The position numbers were made by a program, and so were the translations under genes. The notes under the pieces were generated by a model. That model was given only the letters and a program-made list of their open reading frames with translations, was not told the DNA's origin and did not search any database. From NCBI RefSeq assembly GCF_014642855.1, contig NZ_BMJB01000001.1, positions 1,240,001 through 1,304,000 of the forward strand: 64,000 bases of DNA. Direction: 5' to 3'. Source of the stretch: Edaphobacter acidisoli (GTDB lineage: Bacteria; Acidobacteriota; Terriglobia; Terriglobales; Acidobacteriaceae). The first letter of the stretch is position 1. Every line of letters begins with the position of its first letter. Positions 11,313-18,650 of the stretch are shown in pieces.

Positions 11313-12422
11313 ATGCAACGACACCAGACTTCTCCCCAAGTCGGTCTGCTCGGTCTGCTCGCCTTGATCGCGGCAACAGCAGCCCTCCCCGCACGCGCAG
11401 CTTCGTTTATCGGCGGGTTCAGCACCATCACCATACTCAGCTCCACCATCCCCACCAACGGCGACGTCAACCCATACGGCGTAGCCCTCATTCCCCAGTC
11501 CAAGGGCAACCTCGTCGCAGGCAACTTCCTCATCAGCAACTTCAACAATGCCGGCAACCTGCAAGGCACCGGCACAACCATCGTGCAGATTACGCCCAGC
11601 GGCTCCTTCAGCCTCTTCGCACAAATCGATCCCACCACCACCTCCTGCCCCGGCGGAGTCGGACTCACAACCGCTCTCGTCGTCCTGCGCAGCGGCTTCG
11701 TCGTCGTCGGCAGCCTGCCCACAACCGACGGCACCTCCGCGACCATCGGCTCCGGTTGCCTGATCGTTCTCAACAGCACAGGCCGTGTCGTCAAAACCAT
11801 TACCGGCAACCACCTCAACGGCCCATGGGACATGACCGCCGTTGACGGCGGCCAGCTCGCAGCCCTCTTCGTCACCAACGTGCTCAACGACACCGTCAAG
11901 GCAGGCGGCAAAGTCGTCCATCACGGCACTGTCGTCCGCATTCTCCTCGGCGACTTCGACGACGCTGCGCCCCGCGTACTCGACAGCACCGTCATCGCCG
12001 ATGGCTTCTCCGAGCGCACCGACCCAGCCGCGCTCGTCATCGGCCCCACCGGCGCAGCGTTCGATGACTCAACCGGAACCCTCTACGTAGCCGACAGCTT
12101 GAACAACCGGATTGCCGCCATCCCCAATGCCCTCTTCCGCAACTTACCATCGCACGGAGGCGTCACGGTATCGCAAGGCGGAGCGATCAACGACCCACTC
12201 GGCCTCGCCCTCGCTCCAAACCACGACATCATCACGGCCAACGGAAACGACGGCAACCTCGTTGAAACCAATCCCAGCACCGGCCAGCAGGTCGCAGTCA
12301 AGCTCGTAGACAACTCAGGAGGCCCTCCCCCAGGAGCAGGCGCATTGTTTGGCATCGGCGTAACCTCCGCCGGAGTCTACTTCGTAGACGACGCCACCAA
12401 CACCTTCAACCTCCTGAATTAG
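11313..12422 (+). CDS. Secreted beta-propeller (NHL-like) protein
   Basis: A 369-residue product with a Sec signal peptide (hydrophobic core LLGLLALIAATAALPARA, cleavage near residue 30). Repeating blocks follow the NHL/SMP-30-like pattern, for example PYGVALIPQSKGNLVAGNFL, PAALVIGPTGAAFDDSTGTL with YVADSLNNRIAAI, and DPLGLALAPNHDIITANGND. This suggests a six-bladed propeller exported to the periplasm or outside. No catalytic motif is seen. It has an AAGGAGG Shine-Dalgarno, stands alone, and is divergent from ruvX. Function unknown; similar proteins are common among acidobacterial secreted proteins. Confidence 0.7.
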   Translation: MQRHQTSPQVGLLGLLALIAATAALPARAASFIGGFSTITILSSTIPTNGDVNPYGVALIPQSKGNLVAGNFLISNFNNAGNLQGTGTTIVQITPSGSFSLFAQIDPTTTSCPGGVGLTTALVVLRSGFVVVGSLPTTDGTSATIGSGCLIVLNSTGRVVKTITGNHLNGPWDMTAVDGGQLAALFVTNVLNDTVKAGGKVVHHGTVVRILLGDFDDAAPRVLDSTVIADGFSERTDPAALVIGPTGAAFDDSTGTLYVADSLNNRIAAIPNALFRNLPSHGGVTVSQGGAINDPLGLALAPNHDIITANGNDGNLVETNPSTGQQVAVKLVDNSGGPPPGAGALFGIGVTSAGVYFVDDATNTFNLLN

Positions 12423-12486
12423 GCAACTTTTCCACAGCCGTTCCCTTGACGCGCCTGATATCCTGAATTTAAGGAAAAGCTGAGCG

Positions 12487-12595
12487 AAGCCCGGTCACTC
12501 TGGCCGGGCTTCCCCGCTTAACCACCACAAAGTACCGCGACTTATAACTTTTGTTTTGAATACTTTGGTACTTAAGTACGGGGAGGGGGTACCCC
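12487..12595 (+). repeat. Composite hairpin/G-run element, copy 1
   Basis: Starts with an inverted repeat AAGCCCGGTCA/TGGCCGGGCTT (12487-12497 and 12501-12511) and ends with a GGGGAGGGGG run joined to GGTACCCC at 12595. The block GAATACTTTG lies shortly before the G-run. A second copy with the same order, similar length and a matching GAAGACTTTG block is at 60909-61019. It sits immediately upstream of the TPR gene start at 12600, so it makes up that gene's 5' untranslated region. Confidence 0.75.
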
Positions 12596-12599
12596 ACTG

Positions 12600-13976
12600 A
12601 TGCGTCAGTCGCCAGACCGCCAGAGCCACCGGAACTCCACCCCGCCGAGACCCCGCACCCGGCTCCTCGCCCTCGCGTTTTCCACAGCCCTGCTCGCCGC
12701 ATCTCCGCTCTACGCCCAACTCCCCGCAGGAGCCATCGACACCACCTCCCAGCCCCAACCCGCCGCGCAGGACCCGCTCCGCGCCCAGGCCACCGAAGCC
12801 CTCGACCACCAGGACTACTCCACCGCCCTCAAGCTCCTCACCACCCTCTCCGAAAAGAACCCAACCGACGCCCACATCCTCTACGACCTCGCCTCCGCCC
12901 AGGACGCGCTCGACCAGACCTCCACCGCCGAGCAGACCTACCGCCGCTCCATCGCCGCCGACGCAACCTACTTCGATCCCCACCTCGCCCTCGGCCTCCT
13001 GCTCGCCCGCGAAGGCAACCTCACCGACGCCCGCGCCGAGCTAGCCAGCGCCGTCGCGCTCAAAACCGACAATCAGGCCCTCAAAGCCCACGCCTACCGG
13101 GCGCTCGCCCGCATCGATCGCACCGCGCGCCCAGCCGACGCCAGCGCCGAGCTCCTCAACGCGCTCAGTCTCTCCCCGGAGACCCCGGATGACATCCTCC
13201 TCTCCGGCGAGATCGCCGAGTCCTCCGGGGACCTCGCCGCCGCCGAATCCGCCTACCGCCGCCTGCTCGCTACCGACCCCGCGAACACCCAGGGAACCGC
13301 CGCCCTCATCCATATTCTTATCCGCGAGAAGAAGCCGTCCGACGCCGAAACCCTCCTCACCGCCGCACTGAACAAGACCCCCAACGATCCCACGCTCAAC
13401 GCCCAGTTAGCCAGTCTCTACGAGTCTCAAAACCAGCCCGAAAAGGCACTGCCTCTCGCGGAAAAACTCCACTCCGCCAACCCAGCAGACCCGAACCTCA
13501 CCCGCCTGCTCGCCCGCCTCTACGCCGAAAACAGCCAGTTCGACAAGGCCGATCCCCTCTACGCCGCCCTCATCTCAGCCAATCCCTCCGACCCGACCCT
13601 CGTCACCGACCGCGCCGACACCCTCATCCACCTCAAAAACTTCAGCGAAGCTGAATCCATCCTCAAGGCCGCCCTGGCCAGACCGTCCGCTTACTCGAAC
13701 AACAACGATCTTGCCTTGGCAGCCAGTCACTTAGCCTTCGCCGCCTCGGCCAATAATGACCCAACTACCACCTTGCAGGCGCTCCAGGTTCGTGCTACAG
13801 TTCTGCCACCGTCGCCATCGAGTTTGTTCCTCGAGGCTACGGCGTACGACAAACTAAAACAGGTTAAACAAGCGTCTAACCTGTACAGGCAATTTCTCTC
13901 CGTGGCTGGAGGCAAATATCCGGACGAGGAGTGGGAGGCCCGCCACCGCCTCATCACCCTCGATCACATGCACTGA
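12600..13976 (+). CDS. Secreted tetratricopeptide-repeat protein
   Basis: 458 residues with a signal peptide (LLALAFSTALLAASPLYAQ, cleavage near 40). An array of TPR-like helical repeats follows from about residue 60 to the end, for example ALDHQDYSTALKLLTTLSEK and EKALPLAEKLHSANPADPNL. It probably acts as a periplasmic protein-interaction scaffold. It heads a run with two further small secreted proteins (gaps 24 and 6 bases). The ATG lies directly after the composite repeat element, whose G-rich end may act as Shine-Dalgarno. Codon use changes from about 13690 to the end (more T/A-ending codons), as in the 3' part of ileS. Precise role unknown. Confidence 0.8.
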   Translation: MRQSPDRQSHRNSTPPRPRTRLLALAFSTALLAASPLYAQLPAGAIDTTSQPQPAAQDPLRAQATEALDHQDYSTALKLLTTLSEKNPTDAHILYDLASAQDALDQTSTAEQTYRRSIAADATYFDPHLALGLLLAREGNLTDARAELASAVALKTDNQALKAHAYRALARIDRTARPADASAELLNALSLSPETPDDILLSGEIAESSGDLAAAESAYRRLLATDPANTQGTAALIHILIREKKPSDAETLLTAALNKTPNDPTLNAQLASLYESQNQPEKALPLAEKLHSANPADPNLTRLLARLYAENSQFDKADPLYAALISANPSDPTLVTDRADTLIHLKNFSEAESILKAALARPSAYSNNNDLALAASHLAFAASANNDPTTTLQALQVRATVLPPSPSSLFLEATAYDKLKQVKQASNLYRQFLSVAGGKYPDEEWEARHRLITLDHMH

Positions 13977-14000
13977 TCTGACGCTCCTTCGAGGTGCGTT

Positions 14001-14471
14001 ATGAAGTCGATCGCAAGAACGCCCGCGCTCATCCTCGTACCAGTTCTCCTGCTGATATTTGCCCCCCGAGTCTCCGCCGCCAGCATCGACGAAAACCCGC
14101 CCGACCCACAAACATTAGCCCAAATGGAACTCCGCGCTCAACAAGCCAATCCGCGTGACCAATGCTACCTCTACGCCGAACTCATTCACTCCATGACCGA
14201 CGTAGCAGTCCACCAGATTGCCAACGGAGACGACGACAAAGCCGCCCTCACGCTCAAGCAAATTAGTCACTACGCACACCTGATCGAATCAAGTCTGGCA
14301 AAAAATACAAAGCGCCTCAAGAACGCAGAGATCCTGATGGACCGCACAACAACTCACCTCACTGAAGCCCTGCACTTTACCTCAGGAGATGATCGAGCCA
14401 ACTTGCAGGCAACACTCAAGCAGCTCAACGGAGTTCAGAACCAGCTCCTCGACCAGGTCTTCAACCACTAA
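14001..14471 (+). CDS. Hypothetical secreted helical protein
   Basis: 156 residues. Signal peptide MKSIARTPALILVPVLLLIF, cleaved near ASA/ASI at about residue 28. The mature part is predicted mostly helical (QTLAQMELRAQQANPRDQC, then LIHSMTDVAVHQIANGDDD) with one Cys. It lies 24 bases after the TPR gene and 6 bases before the next secreted protein. Its ATG is preceded by GAGGTG. I recognise no family. By position it is likely a partner of the TPR protein. Confidence 0.72.
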   Translation: MKSIARTPALILVPVLLLIFAPRVSAASIDENPPDPQTLAQMELRAQQANPRDQCYLYAELIHSMTDVAVHQIANGDDDKAALTLKQISHYAHLIESSLAKNTKRLKNAEILMDRTTTHLTEALHFTSGDDRANLQATLKQLNGVQNQLLDQVFNH

Positions 14472-14477
14472 TTACGC

Positions 14478-15029
14478 ATGTCCTTACGCTCTGCTCTCAG
14501 CCTCGCGCTCGTCTCCTTCGCGCTGCTTCTGTTTCCGCATCGCGCATGCGCGCAGGACGACGATCACTCGCTCACTCAGGGAGAAATAGAAGAGCTTCGC
14601 GACGCCGCTTACTATCCGCAACAGCGAGTCGAGCTCTTCATCAAGCTCCTCGATCAGCGCGTCAAAGCCATTCAGGACCTCTACGCTCATCCGCGCAAGC
14701 CCGGACGCGAAGACGACACGCACGATCTGCTCAACCAGTTCAACTCCATCGCCAACGAGCTCGAAGACAACCTCGACGACTACTCGAACGACCACCGCGA
14801 CATTCGCAAGGCTCTTCCCAAGCTCCTCGAAGCCACCGAGCGCTGGTCATCTGCCATCAAGTCGCCACCTGACGACGAGACCTACAACGTCTCCCGCAAG
14901 CTCGCGCTCGAGACCATCCGCGACGTTCACGACGACGCAACCGGACTCGTCGAAAGCCAGAAGACTTGGTTCAAAGACCATCCTCCACCGAAAGCAAACA
15001 AGACCGGCGAGATCGACATCCCTCGCTGA
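14478..15029 (+). CDS. Hypothetical secreted helical protein
   Basis: 183 residues. Signal peptide MSLRSALSLALVSFALLLF with an Ala-x-Ala-like site (RACAQ) near residue 26. The mature protein is charged and helical (ELRDAAYYPQQRVELFIKLL, then ALPKLLEATERWSSAIKSP). It has no Cys after cleavage and a lysine/proline-rich C-terminus. It is last of the three-gene run that starts with the TPR protein, 6 bases after its neighbour. No known family is recognised. Both small proteins share the theme of a signal peptide plus helical bundle but no obvious sequence identity. Confidence 0.72.
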   Translation: MSLRSALSLALVSFALLLFPHRACAQDDDHSLTQGEIEELRDAAYYPQQRVELFIKLLDQRVKAIQDLYAHPRKPGREDDTHDLLNQFNSIANELEDNLDDYSNDHRDIRKALPKLLEATERWSSAIKSPPDDETYNVSRKLALETIRDVHDDATGLVESQKTWFKDHPPPKANKTGEIDIPR

Positions 15030-15086
15030 CGCGCACGCTCTTCGCAGCCATGCACCCTGATAAGGTAAGCACAGGAGAACCTCTGC

Positions 15087-16544
15087 ATGGCGCAGCAACG
15101 CAGCTCGAAGATCGACCGACGTAAATTCCTACTCGCCGGAGCAGCAACCGGAGCAGCCCTCGGTCTCGGCAACACCGCCACAGCAACGCCAGCGCCAGCT
15201 GCACCCTCTCAACCCAATATCATCCTCTTCCTCTCCGACCAGTTCCGCTGGGACTTCCTCGGCGCAAACCAGCTCAACGGCTCCGCGCACACGCCGAACC
15301 TCGACGCACTCGCCAACAGCGGCACCCTCTTCACGCACGCCGTCACCAACCAACCCGTCTGCGCACCCGCTCGCTCCGTGCTCTTCACCAGCCGCTTCGC
15401 CACCGAGACAGGCGTCTGGCGCAACGGCCTTCCACTCAGCCAGACACTCCCCACGCTCGCAGGCGAACTCCGCAAATCCGGTTACACCTCGAACCTCATC
15501 GGCAAATGGCACCTCGCCCCGCACACGATAGCCGAAGGCGGTGGTCCCGGCTTCGTCCGTCCCGAATACCGCGGAGGCTTCCTCGATCTCTGGGAAGGCG
15601 CAAACGAACTCGAGCACACCTCGCATCCCTACTACGGCTCAATCTGGGACGGCGACGGACACGAGATCACCTACAAGGACGAGTACCGCGTCGACTTCAT
15701 CACCGATCGCACCGAGCGCTTCCTCCGCCAGAAGCACACGAAGCCCTTCTTCCTCTTCGTCTCGCAGCTCGAACCTCACCAGCAGAACGACATGCAGAAC
15801 CGCATCATCGGCCCCAACGGCTCAGCCGAGCGCTTCGCTAACTCCTACGTCCCGCCCGACCTTCGCAACCTCCCAGGCAACTGGCAGCAAGAGCTACCCG
15901 ACTACTACGGCGCCGTCGAGAGCATCGACAACTCAGTCGGCCGCATCATGAAGACGCTCGACGAACAGGGTCTAGCCTCCAACACAATCTTCGTCTTCAT
16001 CAGCGACCACGGCTGCCACTTCGAAACCCGCAACAAGGAGTACAAGCGCAGCGTCCACAACGCCTCATCGCGCATCCCGCTCATCATCCACGGCCCCGGC
16101 TTCGAGACACCGCAACGCATCAACCAGATGTGCGGCATCATCGACATCGCTCCAACACTCCTCGAAATCGCAGGAGCATCCGCTCCCTCCAGCATGAAAG
16201 GCCACAGCCTCGTGCCACTCATCCGTGACCAGAAAGCCCGCGCCGCGTGGCCCAACCAGCAGTTGCTTCAGATCAGCGAGTCCATGACAGGCCGCGCCAT
16301 CCGCACACCGGACTGGACCTACTGCATCGCCGAAATCACCGGCACTACCAACCAGCCTGCCTCACCGGTCTATCAGGAGTATCAGATGTATGACCAGCGT
16401 AACGACCCATACGAACAAACCAATCTGGCTGGCCGCAAAGAGTTTCGCAAACAGGCAGACGAACTCCGCGAGCAACTTAAAAAACTCCTGACCTACGCCG
16501 GTGAACCCGAACCCGAGATCCGTCCCGCGAAACTCTACCCATAA
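15087..16544 (+). CDS. Secreted sulfatase (formylglycine-dependent arylsulfatase family)
   Basis: Hydrolyses sulfate esters, probably from polysaccharides, outside the cytoplasm. The 485-residue product has a Tat signal (DRRKFLLAGAATGAALGLG). The sulfatase motif CxPxR is present as C92-A-P-A-R96; this Cys must become formylglycine by FGE or anSME, and neither gene is in the window. Metal-binding segments include NIILFLSDQFRWD near residue 50, where the usual first Asp pair is SDQ, and FVFISDHGCHFE near 307. It is followed by a 14-bp hairpin and the GH28-like gene in the same direction. The exact substrate is unknown. Confidence 0.9.
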   Translation: MAQQRSSKIDRRKFLLAGAATGAALGLGNTATATPAPAAPSQPNIILFLSDQFRWDFLGANQLNGSAHTPNLDALANSGTLFTHAVTNQPVCAPARSVLFTSRFATETGVWRNGLPLSQTLPTLAGELRKSGYTSNLIGKWHLAPHTIAEGGGPGFVRPEYRGGFLDLWEGANELEHTSHPYYGSIWDGDGHEITYKDEYRVDFITDRTERFLRQKHTKPFFLFVSQLEPHQQNDMQNRIIGPNGSAERFANSYVPPDLRNLPGNWQQELPDYYGAVESIDNSVGRIMKTLDEQGLASNTIFVFISDHGCHFETRNKEYKRSVHNASSRIPLIIHGPGFETPQRINQMCGIIDIAPTLLEIAGASAPSSMKGHSLVPLIRDQKARAAWPNQQLLQISESMTGRAIRTPDWTYCIAEITGTTNQPASPVYQEYQMYDQRNDPYEQTNLAGRKEFRKQADELREQLKKLLTYAGEPEPEIRPAKLYP

Positions 16545-16862
16545 AAAGACTCATTTAGAACCATCAAAACTCCCCGAAGTAGACTCTGATACAAGCGCCA
16601 CATGTAGATGTTATGACCGACATCTGCACGTGGTCCTTCTACGTTGAGCCGCATGAGTATCCCTTGCGTCACCGTTCGTGCTCCGACTCGGCACAGAGCC
16701 TGCTCCTCAAAAAATTACGCTCTGATCGAAGCATTGGCTGAGACAAGTTTTCATTTTTTAGTATATTGAATAATAATTTTGCAAATGAATACTGCGTGGC
16801 GCCAAAAGCCTCTTTGACGCGAGCCGCGATGAAAGACAACCTAATATCAGGAGTGAAGCCAC
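16545..16862. other. Non-coding region upstream of the GH28-like gene
   Basis: About 318 bases without a gene. It holds the hairpin at 16598-16633 and an AT-rich tract (about 16745-16790) within otherwise GC-rich DNA, a plausible promoter zone. No confident -35/-10 pair was found. A CAGGAG Shine-Dalgarno sits before the ATG at 16863. Confidence 0.5.
16598..16633. repeat. 14-bp inverted repeat after the sulfatase gene
   Basis: Arms CCACATGTAGATGT (16598-16611) and ACATCTGCACGTGG (16620-16633) around an 8-base spacer. In RNA there is one wobble and one mismatch. It is followed by TCCTTCT rather than a clean T-run, so it may be a terminator, an RNA hairpin or a protein-binding site. Confidence 0.6.
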
Positions 16863-18599
16863 ATGCATTCTGAACAGAACAGTCTATGGACACGCCGCCA
16901 ATGGCTCACCAAAGCTCCTGTCACCGCACTTGCTGGAGCCGCCGCAGCAGGCATGTTGCCCGATCAGGCCGTGGCTTCACCCTTAAGCTCTCACTCTAAC
17001 AACGACTTCGGAGCGCGCGTCTACAACGTGCGCGACTTCGGAGCAAAAGGTGACGGCGTCTCCATCGACACCGCAGCCGTGCAACGCACCATCAACACCT
17101 GCGCCCAGGACAACGGAGGCATCGTCCTCATCCCAGCCGGTCGCTTTCAGATCGGCTCCGTAGAACTCAAGAGCAATGTAACCCTGCGCATCGCGGCAGG
17201 CGGCACACTACTGGGCAGCGCCGACGGCAAGCAGTATCACGCTGTCGATGCCATTCCACTCAGCGGAGACACCACGCTTGTCGACGGCAACTGGGCACTC
17301 CTATACGCCGTGCACGCGAAGAACGTAACCATCGAAGGCCCGGGCACAATCGACGGCCAGGGCTATCAATTCCACTCGCCCGTGCGCGGTCAGCTCCCTC
17401 CCAGCGGCATCGGCGGAAGCAAGCGTCCCTATCATGTCCTGGCATACCAATGCGAAGGTCTCACCATACGCCACCTCGACCTGATCGACTGCGCTTATCA
17501 CAGCGTCCGCGTCATCGAGTCCAAACGCGTGCACATGGACAGCCTCTACATTCACAACCGCGTCAACGGCAACAACGACGGCTTCCATTTCATCAGCGCA
17601 CAATACCTCACCGTCAGCAACTGCATCGTGCTCTCACAGGACGACGCCTGCGCACTCTTCGGAAGCTGCCAGTACGTCACCATCACCAACAGCACCTTCA
17701 GCACACGCTGGTCCGTCTTCCGCTTCGGCGGCGGACAGGTGAGAGATATCGCCATCTCCAACTGCGTGCTTCATCAGGTCTACGGCTGCCCCATCAAGTT
17801 CCAGGGCAATCCCGGCTCAAGCTACGAAAACATCTCTTTCTCCAATCTTGTTCTCGACGACGTGACCGGTCCCATCCACGTAGGCGTTGGTCCGCGCGCG
17901 CCGCGTCACACTCCGCCCGGCACGCCAGTGCGCGACGATATGATGACCGCGCACTCAGGCGAATCCACCACCCCTGCAGTCCTGCGCAATGTCTCCTTCT
18001 CGAACATCCACGGCACCGTCACAACAAACCCGGGCCAAATTGACGAGTCCCGAGTCACCAGCAACGCAAACCCCGGCGAAAAGCACTCCTGCATCGTCTT
18101 CAACTGCGTTGGCGGCGCAACGATGGAGAACGTCTCCCTCTCGGACGTCCATCTTACCTTCGGCGGAGGCGGCACAGCCGAGGACGCAGCCCGCCGCGAT
18201 CTTCCCGAGTTCGCAGGCGAGTACTTCATGCTGGGACCAATGCCCGCTTACGGACTCTACGCTCGAGGCGTTCGTGGCCTCACCATCTCAAACGTGCGCC
18301 TTCAGGTCGCGTCACAAGACCTTCGCCCCGCCGTCATCTTCGACAACATTACCGACTGCTCCGTCATGGGCCTTAGCATCGATGCCGACGCAAAGGCAGA
18401 GTCTGCCTTACGCATCATCAACAGCCAACAGGTGCTGCTCACAGCCCCTCGCGTGCTGACCGAAACCAAAGTCTTCCTCGCAACCGAAGGCGCTCGCAGC
18501 AAAGGCGTCATCGTAGATGGCGGCGACCTGGCCCTCGTCACAACACCAGTAACGTTCAACAGTGGCGCGTCACCAGAAACAGTAAAGCTTCGCAGCTAA
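16863..18599 (+). CDS. Secreted right-handed beta-helix protein, GH28 (polygalacturonase)-like
   Basis: 578 residues with a Tat-like signal (TRRQWLTKAPVTALAGAAAA). The pectate-lyase-like opening YNVRDFGAKGDGVSIDTAAV and repeated VTIxxSxF/ISNCxL rungs indicate a beta-helix. Candidate GH28 catalytic positions are D239 in NNDGF and D260-D261 in QDDA. The expected GHG motif is replaced by a segment reading TRWSVFRFGG, and the RIK motif survives only as PIKF. It may be a divergent GH28 hydrolase, a related beta-helix hydrolase or a lyase. It follows a sulfatase in the same direction, suggesting joint attack on a sulfated or pectic glycan. Confidence 0.8.
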   Translation: MHSEQNSLWTRRQWLTKAPVTALAGAAAAGMLPDQAVASPLSSHSNNDFGARVYNVRDFGAKGDGVSIDTAAVQRTINTCAQDNGGIVLIPAGRFQIGSVELKSNVTLRIAAGGTLLGSADGKQYHAVDAIPLSGDTTLVDGNWALLYAVHAKNVTIEGPGTIDGQGYQFHSPVRGQLPPSGIGGSKRPYHVLAYQCEGLTIRHLDLIDCAYHSVRVIESKRVHMDSLYIHNRVNGNNDGFHFISAQYLTVSNCIVLSQDDACALFGSCQYVTITNSTFSTRWSVFRFGGGQVRDIAISNCVLHQVYGCPIKFQGNPGSSYENISFSNLVLDDVTGPIHVGVGPRAPRHTPPGTPVRDDMMTAHSGESTTPAVLRNVSFSNIHGTVTTNPGQIDESRVTSNANPGEKHSCIVFNCVGGATMENVSLSDVHLTFGGGGTAEDAARRDLPEFAGEYFMLGPMPAYGLYARGVRGLTISNVRLQVASQDLRPAVIFDNITDCSVMGLSIDADAKAESALRIINSQQVLLTAPRVLTETKVFLATEGARSKGVIVDGGDLALVTTPVTFNSGASPETVKLRS

Positions 18600-18650
18600 T
18601 CACTGCGAAGCTCACTCTCTAAGCCAGATATCTCTCGTACGGTCTCGACG

